A stretch of DNA of 64,000 bases from Paraburkholderia largidicola. GTDB taxonomy: Bacteria; Pseudomonadota; Gammaproteobacteria; Burkholderiales; Burkholderiaceae. Numbering within the stretch: the stretch's first letter is position 1; every line of letters starts with the position of its first letter. Location of the stretch: the NCBI RefSeq assembly GCF_013426895.1, contig NZ_AP023176.1, positions 1,612,001 to 1,676,000 on the forward strand. The letters are read 5' to 3'. The notes beneath the pieces were generated by a model, which saw only the letters and a list, made by a program, of their open reading frames with translations, made no database searches and was not told the origin of the DNA. This document shows positions 24,833 through 34,386 of this stretch, piece after piece. The position numbers and the translations under genes are program-made.

Positions 24833-26095
24833 ATGAACCAGCCCACGACCACCGTTGCGATGCGCACCGCGCCGGAAGTCGCCTCACCCGGCTACACGGA
24901 GCGCAATCAGCAGCACTGGATGCGCAACCTGTTTGTCTGCGTATTCGGCTCTTTCACGACGCTTGTCAGCCTCAGCATGCTGCTGCCGTTTCTGCCGCTC
25001 TATGTGAAGCAGCTCGGCGTCGAATCGCAGGCGGAAGTCATCCAGTGGTCCGGCGTCGCGTTCGGCGCAACGTTCCTCGGCACGGCCGTCACCGCGCCGC
25101 TGTGGGGACGTCTGGCCGACCGTTATGGCCGCAAGCCGATGCTGATTCGCGCCGCCGTCGGCATGGCCGTGGTGATGTCGCTGATCGGCATGGCGCACAA
25201 CGTGTACGAACTCGTCGGCCTGCGTCTGATCGCGGGTCTGGTGGGCGGCTACGCGTCGGCATCGACCGTCATGGTCGGCACGCAGGCGCCGCGCGAGCGC
25301 GCCGGCTGGGCGCTCGGCCTGCTGTCGACGGGCGCGCTCGCAGGCGCGCTGGTCGGACCGCTGATCGGCGGTTTTCTGCCGGGCTGGCTCGGCATCCGCG
25401 GCACGTTTTTCGCGGGCGGCGCGGTGATCGCCGTGGCGGCGCTGCTGACGATCTTCGTCGTCAAGGAAGACTTCCGCCCCGCTACCGATTCGAAGCGCAA
25501 AGCCGCCAGCGGCGCGACGGCCGCGCACTCGACTCGCACTCACTATGCGGTAATCGGCGCATTGCTCGCGACGGCCATGATGGTGCTGCTCGCCAACATG
25601 TCGATCGAGCCGGTGATTACCGTGTACGTCGGCAGCCTCGGCGTCGGGCCGGATCAACTGGCGCGCATCGCGGGTGTCGTGATGGCGTGCTCCGCGTTCG
25701 GCAGCATGCTGACGGCAGCGCGGCTCGGCGCGCTCGCGGACCGGATCGGCGGGTGGAATGTGATCATTGGTTGCCTGATCGTTACGGGCCTCGTGATGCT
25801 GCCGCAAGCGTTCGTTCATCAATGGTGGCAGCTGGCGGCGCTGCGCGCGTTGATGGGCATGTCGCTCGCGGGCCTGTTGCCCGCCATCGCGAAGCTCGCG
25901 CGCCATGCCGTGGATGAAAGCAAGACGGGTCAGATGCTTGGCTATCTGCAATCCGCGCAGTTCAGCGGACAGGTGATCGGCCCGGTGATCGGTGGACAGA
26001 TTGCCGTCCACTTCGGCATGCATTCCGTGTTCTTCGTCACCGGCTCGCTGCTGGTGGTGTGCGCGGGGTTCGCGCAATGGGCGCGCGGACGCTAA
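24833..26095 (+). CDS. MFS efflux transporter, MdtG/Bmr-like
   Basis: This 420-residue drug:H+ antiporter-1 type carrier has loop 2-3 GRLADRYGRKPMLIRAA, motif C in helix 5 (GALAGALVGPLIGGFLPGWLG) and the duplicated loop 8-9 GALADRIGGWNVI. Motif C (GxxxGPxxGG) is diagnostic of antiporters, so it pumps out of the cell. The N-terminal 28 residues are hydrophilic. AAGGA precedes the ATG. It follows the YbfB-type gene. The drug or metabolite exported cannot be read. Confidence 0.88.
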   Translation: MNQPTTTVAMRTAPEVASPGYTERNQQHWMRNLFVCVFGSFTTLVSLSMLLPFLPLYVKQLGVESQAEVIQWSGVAFGATFLGTAVTAPLWGRLADRYGRKPMLIRAAVGMAVVMSLIGMAHNVYELVGLRLIAGLVGGYASASTVMVGTQAPRERAGWALGLLSTGALAGALVGPLIGGFLPGWLGIRGTFFAGGAVIAVAALLTIFVVKEDFRPATDSKRKAASGATAAHSTRTHYAVIGALLATAMMVLLANMSIEPVITVYVGSLGVGPDQLARIAGVVMACSAFGSMLTAARLGALADRIGGWNVIIGCLIVTGLVMLPQAFVHQWWQLAALRALMGMSLAGLLPAIAKLARHAVDESKTGQMLGYLQSAQFSGQVIGPVIGGQIAVHFGMHSVFFVTGSLLVVCAGFAQWARGR

Positions 26096-26206
26096 CTGCG
26101 TTTGCTCCTGGATGCACGCGTTGGCGATCTTGTGCGTATACTTCGCGGGTAGACTTTCGAAGCATCCGCAACTTCGCGACATCGCAGTCATTCGGGAGCG
26201 ACAGTC

Positions 26207-26521
26207 ATGTTCATTGCAATGAACCGGTTCAAAGTGGCGTTGGGTTCGGAAAGCGCCTTCGAGGAAGTATGGACTACGCGGGACACGCATTTGAAGGACG
26301 TGCCCGGCTTCATCGAATTTCATCTGTTGAAGGGACCGCAACGCGACGACCACGTGCTGTATTCGAGTCACACCGTGTGGGCGAATCGCCCGGCGTTCGA
26401 GGCGTGGACGCAGTCGGACGCGTTTCGCGCCGCACACCGGAATGCGGGGACCGAGACGCGTGCGCTCTATCTCGGGCATCCGGAGTTCGAGGGATTCGAG
26501 GTGCTTCAGACCGTCAAGTGA
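26207..26521 (+). CDS. Antibiotic-biosynthesis-monooxygenase (ABM) domain protein
   Basis: This 104-residue ferredoxin-like dimeric alpha+beta barrel protein has MFIAMNRFKVALGSESAFEEVWTTRDTHLKDVPGFIEFHLLKGP and W-x-rPAFEAWTQSDAFRAAH. The pattern FIAMNRFKV...F...W..R...L...PGF is that of IsdG/HmoB-like haem monooxygenases within the ABM superfamily. A haem-binding His is plausible in AFRAAHRN. It lies 3 bases before the alpha-galactosidase start, but the link is probably only positional. Confidence 0.85.
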   Translation: MFIAMNRFKVALGSESAFEEVWTTRDTHLKDVPGFIEFHLLKGPQRDDHVLYSSHTVWANRPAFEAWTQSDAFRAAHRNAGTETRALYLGHPEFEGFEVLQTVK

Positions 26522-26524
26522 CGC

Positions 26525-28477
26525 GTGGCGGACATCGTGCACGCGGGCCCTCCCGTTTTTCAGACGCAAGACGATCGTTACGCGTTCGGCAATTCCGCGA
26601 TTGCGCTGCACTGGACGATTGCCGACCGCTCTCTATGCGATGTTTCCCTGGTCGATCGCGCGCACGAACGCACGTCGGTTATCGATGCACCGTTCGTTCT
26701 CACCTTTGCCGATGGCCGCACGCTTGACGCAGCCAGTTTGCGACTCGTCGCGCCGCTGCGCGAAGAAGCACTGCCTGCGAATCCAGATGCGCTGAGGAAA
26801 GCCGAACGGGTTGCTGGAACACGCGTCATTGCCACGCTCGGTGATAACGAGCGTCGTTTGCGTGTCGAATGGAGTGTGGAGCAGCGCGAGGACTCGCGCT
26901 ATCTTCGTCAGTGTCTGTCCATTACTGCGCTATCGCAGGACGAGCAGATCGCGTCTGTTTCGCTATTGCATGCGCAGACGTCCGATGCAAGAAAAGCCGG
27001 CGACCTCGCAGCCGTGCCGATTATCGACGGCAATCTCTACCTGGGCTTGGAGCTTCCGATGTCGGAAGCCGAGGTGCGTGACGGCGTTGCCCGCTTCACC
27101 GTAAGCCGCGCGCTGCCGCTCGAAAAAGGGAAAACGCTCGCTTATTCGACAGTCGCCGGTGTGTTTCGCGAAGGCCAGTTGCGCCGCGACTTCGCGGTCT
27201 ATATCGAGCGCGAACGGGCGCGTCCCTACCGTCCGTTTCTGCACTACAACTCGTGGTACGACATCGGCTTTCTGACGACGTACACGCAGAATCAGGCCAT
27301 CGAACGCATTCACGCCATCGGCCATGAACTGCACGAAAAGCGCGGCGTGCAACTCGATTCCTTCCTGTTCGACGATGGCTGGGACGACTACAGCGGCAAC
27401 TGGTCATTCAGCCCTGCGTTTCCCGATGGTTTCCTGCCTTTGAAAGACGCCACCGCGCGATATGGCGCCGAGCCTGGCGTCTGGTTGTCGCCATGGGGCG
27501 GCTACGGGCCGCCGCGAACGGAACGCGTGACGCGTGGCCGTGCAGCCGGATACGAGACCATTGGCGACGGATTCCCGCTCTCGGGCCCGAAGTACTATCG
27601 CCGCTTCCATGAAGTTGCGATGGATCTGCTCACGCGGCACGGCGTCAATCACTTCAAGCTCGACGGCACGGGCAACGCGAACACGGTCGTGCCAGGCAGC
27701 CGCTTCAACAGCGATTGGGACGCGGCTGTCGAACTCATCGAAGCAATGCGCCGCGTCAAGCACGATGTGTTCGTCAATCTCTCGACAGGTACACTGGCGT
27801 CGCCGTTCTGGCTGCGCCATGTCGATTCGATCTGGCGCGACGGCGCGGATTATGGTTTTGCCGGCACAGGCAGTGATCGCGAGCGCTGGATCACGTATCG
27901 TGATGCGCAAACGTATCGGAATGTCGTGTGTCGAAGTTCGCTGTTCCCACTCAATTCGCTGATGCTTCACGGCATCATCTACGCACAGGAAAATACCCGT
28001 CTCAATAGCGATCCCACTCATGCATTTCCGCATGAAGTGCAATCGTATTTCGGCAGCGGCACGCAATTGCAGGAACTGTATGTCACGCCGTCCCTGCTCG
28101 ATGAGCATGACTGGGACGTGCTCGCGCAGGCTGCCCGCTGGGCGCGCGCCAATGCTGACGTACTGAGCGATTGCCACTGGATCGGCGGCGCGCCGGACGA
28201 GCTTGAAATCTACGGATGGGCTGCGTGGACGCCATCTAAGGCGATCGTCACATTGCGCAATCCGGATGATCGCGCGAACGACTTTGTGCTCGATCTGAGG
28301 ACGCATCTCGAACTGCCGGATGGTGTTCAAGGCCCGTTCTCCGCACGCTTTCCGTTTTTCGACCGTGAGGCGAACGTGCCGACGCTATGGAGCGCGGACC
28401 GCCCGCAAGCGATTCGCCTCGATCCATTTCAGGTTCTGACGATCGAATTGTCACCAATATCATCTGGCGGCCTATGA
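26525..28477 (+). CDS. Alpha-galactosidase, GH36-like (clan GH-D)
   Basis: This 650-residue glycoside hydrolase has an N-terminal beta-sandwich (about 1-235) then a (beta/alpha)8 barrel: PFLHYNSWYDIGFLTTYTQNQ, SFLFDDGWDDYSGNW, GVWLSPWGGYG. The nucleophile Asp is in HFKLDGTGN (about residue 379) and the acid/base Asp is probably in DSIWRDGAD (about 434). A C-terminal beta-domain ends the protein. No signal peptide, so cytoplasmic. The start is GTG at 26525. It is convergent with the GH35 beta-galactosidase, the last 6 bases overlapping. Related GH-D activities are possible. Confidence 0.82.
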   Translation: MADIVHAGPPVFQTQDDRYAFGNSAIALHWTIADRSLCDVSLVDRAHERTSVIDAPFVLTFADGRTLDAASLRLVAPLREEALPANPDALRKAERVAGTRVIATLGDNERRLRVEWSVEQREDSRYLRQCLSITALSQDEQIASVSLLHAQTSDARKAGDLAAVPIIDGNLYLGLELPMSEAEVRDGVARFTVSRALPLEKGKTLAYSTVAGVFREGQLRRDFAVYIERERARPYRPFLHYNSWYDIGFLTTYTQNQAIERIHAIGHELHEKRGVQLDSFLFDDGWDDYSGNWSFSPAFPDGFLPLKDATARYGAEPGVWLSPWGGYGPPRTERVTRGRAAGYETIGDGFPLSGPKYYRRFHEVAMDLLTRHGVNHFKLDGTGNANTVVPGSRFNSDWDAAVELIEAMRRVKHDVFVNLSTGTLASPFWLRHVDSIWRDGADYGFAGTGSDRERWITYRDAQTYRNVVCRSSLFPLNSLMLHGIIYAQENTRLNSDPTHAFPHEVQSYFGSGTQLQELYVTPSLLDEHDWDVLAQAARWARANADVLSDCHWIGGAPDELEIYGWAAWTPSKAIVTLRNPDDRANDFVLDLRTHLELPDGVQGPFSARFPFFDREANVPTLWSADRPQAIRLDPFQVLTIELSPISSGGL

Positions 28478-30364
28478 GAGAGTCGATGCCAGACTGACCG
28501 GCTTTGCTTCCAACTGATGCAGATCGAAGATCAACACCGTATTGTCGCCAGGCTTCAGCCACGGCGCCGGGCAATAGAGCCGCTTCTGCGGGCCAATATT
28601 CCAGTAGCGGCCGAGATTATGCCCGTTGACCCAGACCATGCCTTTGGTCCATTCGCTCACGTCGAAATAGACGTCACCGATCGTATCGATTGACAGTGTC
28701 GCAATGAAGAAGAGTCCCGCTTTATCGGGCTTTGAACACAGCGGGCGCAAGTTCTCGACAAACGTTCGATCCATCGGCAGGAGCACGACCTTCCACTCTG
28801 TCAGCACCTCGCGCGCACCCGTGGCACGATGCAGGACGACCGGTCCGGTAATGCCCTTCCGGTCGATCATCGAATGCCCGTAGTTCACCCGCCCCATGCC
28901 TTCGACAAGAATCTCCAGCATTGGGGATTCATCCGCCACTGATGAAGCACCAGGCAACGTAACCGGCTCGCGATACACCACCTTCAGCGGCAACGCGCGT
29001 TCTTCCGGCATACGCGTGCGCGACACGCCTCCTGCGTATCGATCGTCGATAAAAACGGTCGCGTAGTCGTGAACATCGCTGATGTCGAGAGAACCGCTTT
29101 CATTGAGCACAAGACTCTTTCGATACAGTACAAAACCAAACGCCTGACCATACATTTCAAATGACTGCGGATGCGTTGTTTGTGCGGAAGGGAGAGCAAC
29201 GGGAAGATTGTCCCAGATGGATGCATAGCGTTGCGGCATCAACTGGCGAGTCCCGTTCGCGTCCGTCACAGCAATCGTTGCGATAGGCGAAGGCACTGGC
29301 GGCAAAGGCGTCGACAGATATCTGGCAATGATGCTGCGGTACTTCATATAGCGTTTTGTGGCCACACCTTGTTCGCTGACAGGCGCCGCATAATCGTAGC
29401 TGGTGATGTCGGGCTGATACTCGCCCGAGTCCGCATCCACGTTCGCGCCTGCATAAAAGCCAAAGCTCGTGCCGCCATGAATCACATAGAGATTGAACGA
29501 CAGGTTCTTGCGCATCAATTCATCGAGCGTGGCGGAAAGATCGACGGAGGTGCCTTGAAATGCATGCTCGCCCCAGTGTGTGAGCCAACCCGGATACACC
29601 TCGCCGGCCATCGCCGGCACGGACGGAAACGCCTTGCGCGCGGCTTCGATCTGCGCCGCGTTGCCGTTGCTCAATGCAATCGCGCCACCGGCGACATTCG
29701 ACCGGTTCTGCTGCAATTGAACGAGACCGTCTTCCGTAAAGAACGGTCCATGGATTCCGCCATGAATCCAGAATTGCCTTATTTCCTCCAGATACGCGGC
29801 ATTACTGTCGAATGATCCGAACTCATTTTCGATCTGGATCATCAGAATCGGGCCACCATTTTCCGCCAGCAGGGGTTTGACGCGCGGCGAGAGTTCGTTG
29901 ATATAGCGCTCGACAGCGTGCATGTAGCGCGGATCCGTAGCGCGGTCCGTGCGCAGCCGGATATTCGGATACTTCAACAACCAGGACGGAATGCCGCCAA
30001 GATCCCATTCCGCGCACACGTAAGGACCGGGTCTGAACAGCACCCACATGTTCTCCGCCTGGCAAAGGCGGATGAATGCCTCGATGTCGCGATTGTCCGT
30101 GTGAAAGTCGAACGTACCTTCGGTTGGCTCGTGATAATTCCACATCACATACAACGCAATGGTGTTCATCCCCATTGCCTTCGCCATCTGGATGCGATGC
30201 CGCCAGTATTCAACGGGAATGCGCGCAGGATGCAATTCACCACTTCGGATCTGAAATGGTGTGCCGTCGAGCAAGAAGCCATCGCCGTTCGCAGCAAAAC
30301 TGAAGACGTGCGGTCCATTCGGCCCGACCGTGCTTGCCTCTTGCGTGGACGCTTGTTTTTTCAT
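28472..30364 (-). CDS. Beta-galactosidase, GH35
   Basis: This 630-residue GH35 enzyme has an N-terminal barrel with the family opening QIRSGELHPARIPVEYWRHRIQMAKAMGMNTIALYVMWNYHEP and RPGPYVCAEWDLGGIPSWLL. The acid/base Glu is in IENEFGSF (about residue 178) and the nucleophile Glu in AGEVYPGW (about 254). C-terminal jelly-roll domains end with KGMVWVNGHNLGRYWNIGPQKRLYCPAPWLKPGDN. No signal peptide, so imported oligosaccharides are the substrate. It is the last gene of the galactoside operon after the aldo/keto reductase. Confidence 0.93.
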   Translation of the reverse strand: MKKQASTQEASTVGPNGPHVFSFAANGDGFLLDGTPFQIRSGELHPARIPVEYWRHRIQMAKAMGMNTIALYVMWNYHEPTEGTFDFHTDNRDIEAFIRLCQAENMWVLFRPGPYVCAEWDLGGIPSWLLKYPNIRLRTDRATDPRYMHAVERYINELSPRVKPLLAENGGPILMIQIENEFGSFDSNAAYLEEIRQFWIHGGIHGPFFTEDGLVQLQQNRSNVAGGAIALSNGNAAQIEAARKAFPSVPAMAGEVYPGWLTHWGEHAFQGTSVDLSATLDELMRKNLSFNLYVIHGGTSFGFYAGANVDADSGEYQPDITSYDYAAPVSEQGVATKRYMKYRSIIARYLSTPLPPVPSPIATIAVTDANGTRQLMPQRYASIWDNLPVALPSAQTTHPQSFEMYGQAFGFVLYRKSLVLNESGSLDISDVHDYATVFIDDRYAGGVSRTRMPEERALPLKVVYREPVTLPGASSVADESPMLEILVEGMGRVNYGHSMIDRKGITGPVVLHRATGAREVLTEWKVVLLPMDRTFVENLRPLCSKPDKAGLFFIATLSIDTIGDVYFDVSEWTKGMVWVNGHNLGRYWNIGPQKRLYCPAPWLKPGDNTVLIFDLHQLEAKPVSLASTLS

Positions 30365-30510
30365 GTCACTCTGCTCCGCAGACGGAAGACTGACTTACGT
30401 TGCATTGGCAATCGGCTTGCAAAGCCGGCGATGCCAGAACGCATGTTCGAGCAGAGTATCAGGATAAACCCGTCGGCGGCGACGGCAACTACAGCACGCT
30501 TGGGCAAACG

Positions 30511-31527
30511 CTATTGAGGCGTCGGTGCGTCCTCACGGATCAATTGGCGGCGCTTCAGTTCGGCCCAGAATTCTGCTGGTATGTCGGCCCGGAAGGTTTG
30601 AAGGTTGTCTTCGAGCTGTGCAACCGTGCGCACACCAGGAATGTTGGTAGGAATCGCAGGATGGCCGAGGACGAATTGCAGTGCAGCGGCCTTGAGCGGG
30701 ACCGAGTAATCCCGGCACACCTGCTCCATCTTGCGCACGCGTTCCAGAATGGGTTCCGGCGCTGGCGCGTAGTTGTATTTCGCGCCGGGCACCGCGCCCG
30801 TCGCGAGAATGCCGCTGTTGTAGCCGCCGCCGAGAATCACCGACACTTGCTTCTCTTCGCATAGCGGCAGAAAGCCGTCCAGCGCGTCCTGCTCGAGCAG
30901 CGTGTAGCGGCCGGCCAGCAGCAGGCAGTCGAAATCCTGGCGGCGAATGGCTTCGTGCGCGACCTGCCACTCGTTGACACCGAGCCCTACCGCCTTCACG
31001 ACACCTTCATCACGGAGCTTCAGCAATGCTTTCGACGCGCCCGCCATCGCAGCCTCGAACATCTCGGGCTGGCGCGCTCCGTGGGTGAAGACATCGATGT
31101 CGTGGATCAACGCGATATCGATGTGCTCCAGCGCAAGACGCTGCAGACTGTCTTCGATAGAGCGCATCGTACCGTCGTAGCTGTAGTCGAAAACGAGTTC
31201 AAATGGCAGCCCATCGACCCACGGCGCGAAGTCGATTTCGGCGCGCTTGCGCGGCTTCAGAATTCGCCCTACCTTCGTGGACAGCACAAACTGGTCGCGT
31301 GGATACCAGCGCAGTCCCTGCCCGCATCGCGCCTCGCTCAACCCATGCCCATACATCGGGGCGGTGTCGAAGTAGCGTACGCCCGCATCCCACGCCGCCT
31401 TGATCAACGAGGCCGAATCCTCTTCGCTGATCGGCCTGAAGATATTGCCGATCGGCGCGGCGCCGAAGCCCATTACGGTTGTCTCAAGCCCTGAACGTGG
31501 CCATTTACGCTTCGCTACGGGATTCAT
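30511..31527 (-). CDS. Aldo/keto reductase, L-fucose/D-threo-aldose dehydrogenase-like
   Basis: This 338-residue aldo/keto reductase has GFGAAPIGNIFRPISEEDS, catalytic FDTAPMYGHGLSE, VLSTKVGR with the Lys, DIALIHDID and GVNEWQVAHEA. This form (NIFRPIS..., PMYGHGLSE) is that of the L-galactose/L-fucose (D-threo-aldose) dehydrogenase and pyridoxal 4-dehydrogenase group, which oxidise free sugars to lactones. The ATG at 31527 has an AGAGGACAAGG site. In the middle of the galactoside operon it could oxidise galactose released by the galactosidases. This is an inference from context. Confidence 0.87.
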   Translation of the reverse strand: MNPVAKRKWPRSGLETTVMGFGAAPIGNIFRPISEEDSASLIKAAWDAGVRYFDTAPMYGHGLSEARCGQGLRWYPRDQFVLSTKVGRILKPRKRAEIDFAPWVDGLPFELVFDYSYDGTMRSIEDSLQRLALEHIDIALIHDIDVFTHGARQPEMFEAAMAGASKALLKLRDEGVVKAVGLGVNEWQVAHEAIRRQDFDCLLLAGRYTLLEQDALDGFLPLCEEKQVSVILGGGYNSGILATGAVPGAKYNYAPAPEPILERVRKMEQVCRDYSVPLKAAALQFVLGHPAIPTNIPGVRTVAQLEDNLQTFRADIPAEFWAELKRRQLIREDAPTPQ

Positions 31528-31581
31528 CCTTGTCCTCTTTCATGGTTGAAGTTGCGCGTTGTGTGATGGTACAAACGCCCT

Positions 31582-32829
31582 TCACTTGACCTTTGCAGCG
31601 GCAGCCAGCTTGCGCACGCCCTCTTTGGGATCTTCGTTCGAGTTCATGAAATTCGTCACGACGTCGGTAATGGCACCCGCGGTAACCGGCGACTGGAGTT
31701 CACCGAAGGCCAACGACGGCAGGAACCCGCCAGATTGAATCGTCGCCTGCTCGTCTGCGCGTGATTTTTTTGCGCAGCTATCGAACTTGTCCATCGGCAC
31801 ATCCAGCCTCACAGGAATAGAACCCTTGTACAGACTGAACTGCTGCTGAAAATCGACGGACATGATCGTTTTGGCAAGCGCAAGCTGTCCCGGTGTCGCA
31901 TCCTTTTTGCCGTTCTGCTGATAGAACACGAATGTGTCCGCCGTGTATGTGTAGGCATTCGACGTGCCGGGCGCCGCCGCGCAGATATAGTCGACATCCG
32001 CCTTCTTGTTCGCATTGGCGAACTCGCCCTTTGCCCAGTCGCCCATGAACTGCATGCCGCCCGAGCCGGAAATCACCATCGCCGTTGCGAGATTCCAGTC
32101 GCGGCCGTGATACCCCTTATCGAAGTATGTCCGGATCTTCTGGACAGTCTCGAACACCTGCACCATCTGCGGTGACGTCAGCGTCTTCTGATCGAGATCG
32201 ACGAGTGCTTTGCGGTAGAAGTCCGCGCCCTGTGACAGCACGACCGTCTCCCAGATCGTCATATCCTGCCAGGGTTGACCGCCGTGCGCGACGGGCGTGA
32301 TGCCCGCGGCGCGAAACTTGTCCGCGAGCGCGAAGAACTCCGGCCACGTCGTGGGCGGCTTACCGCCGACTTTGTCGAGGTCCGCCTTGTTGATCCACAG
32401 CCAGTTGATACGATGCACGGAGAAAGGCGCGGCCACATAGTGACCGCCCGCCTTCACGGAACTGTCTATACGCGCAGGCGTATGCGCTTTCCAATCGGTC
32501 GCGGACTGGTCGATTGTGACCAGCGAGCCCTGCTCCGCCCAGTCCTGAATCAGCGGCCCCTTGATCTGCGCGGCCGACGGCGCGTTGCCCGAGATAACCT
32601 GCGTCTTCAGTGCCGTCATGGCCGCCGCACCCGCGCCTCCCGCGATGGCGAAGTCTTTCCACTCGTAGCCCTGTTTGCTCATATCGTCCTTGAGCACCCG
32701 GATTGCTTTCGATTCGCCGCCCGAGGTCCACCAGTGCAATACCGAGATCTGTTCGGCGGCGAGTACACCATGCGTACCGGCGATAAGCAGCGCGGCAGCC
32801 GTCGCCACCGATGTCAGTGATCGTTTCAT
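31582..32829 (-). CDS. Sugar ABC transporter substrate-binding protein (no permease nearby)
   Basis: This 415-residue periplasmic binding protein of the CUT1 class has a signal peptide MKRSLTSVATAAALLIAGTHGVLA and the fold opening EQISVLHWWTSGGESKAIRVLKDDMSKQGYEWKDFAIAGG. It resembles glucose/mannose binding proteins of Pseudomonas and Burkholderia. The ATG at 32829 has a GGAG site. It sits between the DUF1479 and aldo/keto reductase genes, but no permease or ATPase gene follows, so it must borrow a transporter encoded elsewhere or have lost its own. Confidence 0.9.
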   Translation of the reverse strand: MKRSLTSVATAAALLIAGTHGVLAAEQISVLHWWTSGGESKAIRVLKDDMSKQGYEWKDFAIAGGAGAAAMTALKTQVISGNAPSAAQIKGPLIQDWAEQGSLVTIDQSATDWKAHTPARIDSSVKAGGHYVAAPFSVHRINWLWINKADLDKVGGKPPTTWPEFFALADKFRAAGITPVAHGGQPWQDMTIWETVVLSQGADFYRKALVDLDQKTLTSPQMVQVFETVQKIRTYFDKGYHGRDWNLATAMVISGSGGMQFMGDWAKGEFANANKKADVDYICAAAPGTSNAYTYTADTFVFYQQNGKKDATPGQLALAKTIMSVDFQQQFSLYKGSIPVRLDVPMDKFDSCAKKSRADEQATIQSGGFLPSLAFGELQSPVTAGAITDVVTNFMNSNEDPKEGVRKLAAAAKVK

Positions 32830-32907
32830 TGCAGTCTCCGAATTTTTCTTTATGGTTTGAGCGACGCATGCGCAATCAGAATGACCCCGCGTGCGTGCCC
32901 ATTTCAA

Positions 32908-34152
32908 TTACAGATCGAACCCGAGTTGGGCCTTGCCAAGCGGCGTCAGGTCGTCGGTTGCCGCGCGGCCGGTGAAATCGACTTCAAAATGGTCAGTCGG
33001 GAAATCAGGCGGGCTTTCGCCTTTCAGGAAGCTCGGCAACTGACGCTTCAGATACGCGTCGTTCTTGGCGCACGCCGGCACCGAGGCGATATACATCACA
33101 TTGCTGTAACCCGCGCCCTTATGCTCGTCTTCGACTGCATGGATGACGTCGCTGTGCCAGAACACGGTGTCGCCCGCTTCCATTTTGGGAATCGACGACA
33201 GCGCCTCGAACAGGGGTGCATGAAATTCCGGCTTGATCGAGAGCGCCCGCCCCGGCATGGCCCCGCAAAGATCGTCCTCGGCGACATCGTCCTGAAGTGC
33301 TCGCAGCAGGATGTACACCATCGAATTCGCAATCGGCACGAGTTGCAGCGTGCCGTCGCCAGGGCCTTGCGGCGTCAAGGCCGTCCAGCCCTGGAAGGTG
33401 CGGAACATCGAGCAGACGGCGGGCGACGCGATCTCCTCTACATCGGTCCGGAAAGCGGCGTCGAACGCATCGTAATCGCGCCAGTTGCCCGAAAACACGT
33501 GGCGGTACACCTTGCGAAAATTGCTCTCGATCCAACGCTCGACCGACCCGCCGTCGCAGTGCGCCGACAAGCCGAGCGACGCCGAGCCAGGCGGCCGCCG
33601 ACGCAGACGGTCGGCATACACGGGCACATGCTCCGGATTGAAATGAACACGTCCGTCGCTTTCGTTTCGCCAGAGTTTGTTGAGGAACACGCGTGCGGCC
33701 GTCAGCGATTCCGACTGACGCGCCAGCACTTGCGGCTTCGACCAGTACACGCCGTAGATCTGCGGCTTGCTCGATGCCAACTGGCCGAAATATTTGTCCT
33801 CGGCGCGGTTTTCGAGGCGCTTGTCGAGATGGTTTCGCTCGACGTAGTGGGCGATATCGTCGTCCCAGCTCTGCACCAGCGCGCGGGGAAAGACATTACG
33901 AATCACACACGCGCCGCGTGACTTGACGAGCGCGATCTGCTCCGCAGTCACACATTGCCCGGCGATGTCGGAGAACTGAATCTCGGGAATGACGTTTTCC
34001 CCACGATCGCGCTGCCCGGCAATCCGCTTCGCCTCTTCGCCGATCGCTTTCTCGACTTCGGCGAAGACCTCGCGGTAATTCGGCAATGCCGCGCGTAGCT
34101 CCTTTTTTGCCTGCCGGATTGCGCCCGGCAAGTCATCGATTTCCAGCGCCAT
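32908..34152 (-). CDS. DUF1479 (YbiU-like) Fe(II)/2-oxoglutarate-type dioxygenase
   Basis: This 414-residue DUF1479 protein has the iron facial triad: His and Asp in LSAHCDGGSVERW and a second His in WHSDVIHAVEDEHKG. GDTVFWHSDVIHAVE and YIASVPACAKNDAYLKRQLPSFL match the family. The ATG at 34152 has GGAG 6 bases upstream, so it is chosen over the ATG at 34170. It is the first gene of the operon DUF1479, sugar-binding protein, aldo/keto reductase, GH35, and is divergent from AraC. Sugar or sugar-acid hydroxylation is possible; the family is biochemically little known. Confidence 0.87.
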   Translation of the reverse strand: MALEIDDLPGAIRQAKKELRAALPNYREVFAEVEKAIGEEAKRIAGQRDRGENVIPEIQFSDIAGQCVTAEQIALVKSRGACVIRNVFPRALVQSWDDDIAHYVERNHLDKRLENRAEDKYFGQLASSKPQIYGVYWSKPQVLARQSESLTAARVFLNKLWRNESDGRVHFNPEHVPVYADRLRRRPPGSASLGLSAHCDGGSVERWIESNFRKVYRHVFSGNWRDYDAFDAAFRTDVEEIASPAVCSMFRTFQGWTALTPQGPGDGTLQLVPIANSMVYILLRALQDDVAEDDLCGAMPGRALSIKPEFHAPLFEALSSIPKMEAGDTVFWHSDVIHAVEDEHKGAGYSNVMYIASVPACAKNDAYLKRQLPSFLKGESPPDFPTDHFEVDFTGRAATDDLTPLGKAQLGFDL

Positions 34153-34245
34153 GATCGTCTCCGTTTGCATTTCGTGTCCGGTAGCATAAGACGCGTACGC
34201 AAGCCGTAGTGATACTATTCAGGCAATTCATTTGCGTTTTCGGCC

Positions 34246-34335
34246 ATAAAGCCGGCCTACGAGCATGTCGAGTCGGCGAGGACTGTTCGGTCCGGGTTTA
34301 CCATCGGCGGCTTCCGCGTATTCCAGCCCGGGAGA
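34246..34335 (+). pseudogene. Decayed 5' fragment of an AraC-regulator paralogue
   Basis: This stretch matches the first 30 codons of the intact AraC gene at 34387. Allowing small indels it reads KAxYEHVESGEDCSVRVYHRRLPRIPARE against KATYEHVDFGASCSVRVYNRRLPRIPFER. Most nucleotide differences are synonymous, so both copies were once under protein selection. The start codon is damaged (ATAAAG) and homology stops after the RIP motif. It lies in the promoter region between the galactoside operon and its regulator. Confidence 0.72.
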
Positions 34336-34386
34336 CTGAATTTTTAGCGTTTCGGGAAGTAAATCGACGAAAACTCTCTTCCGTCC

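Noticed and set aside
24884..26611. 575-codon minus-strand open frame
   Set aside because: Antisense shadow of the MFS gene at 24833-26095; Arg/His/Gln-rich, with no domain.
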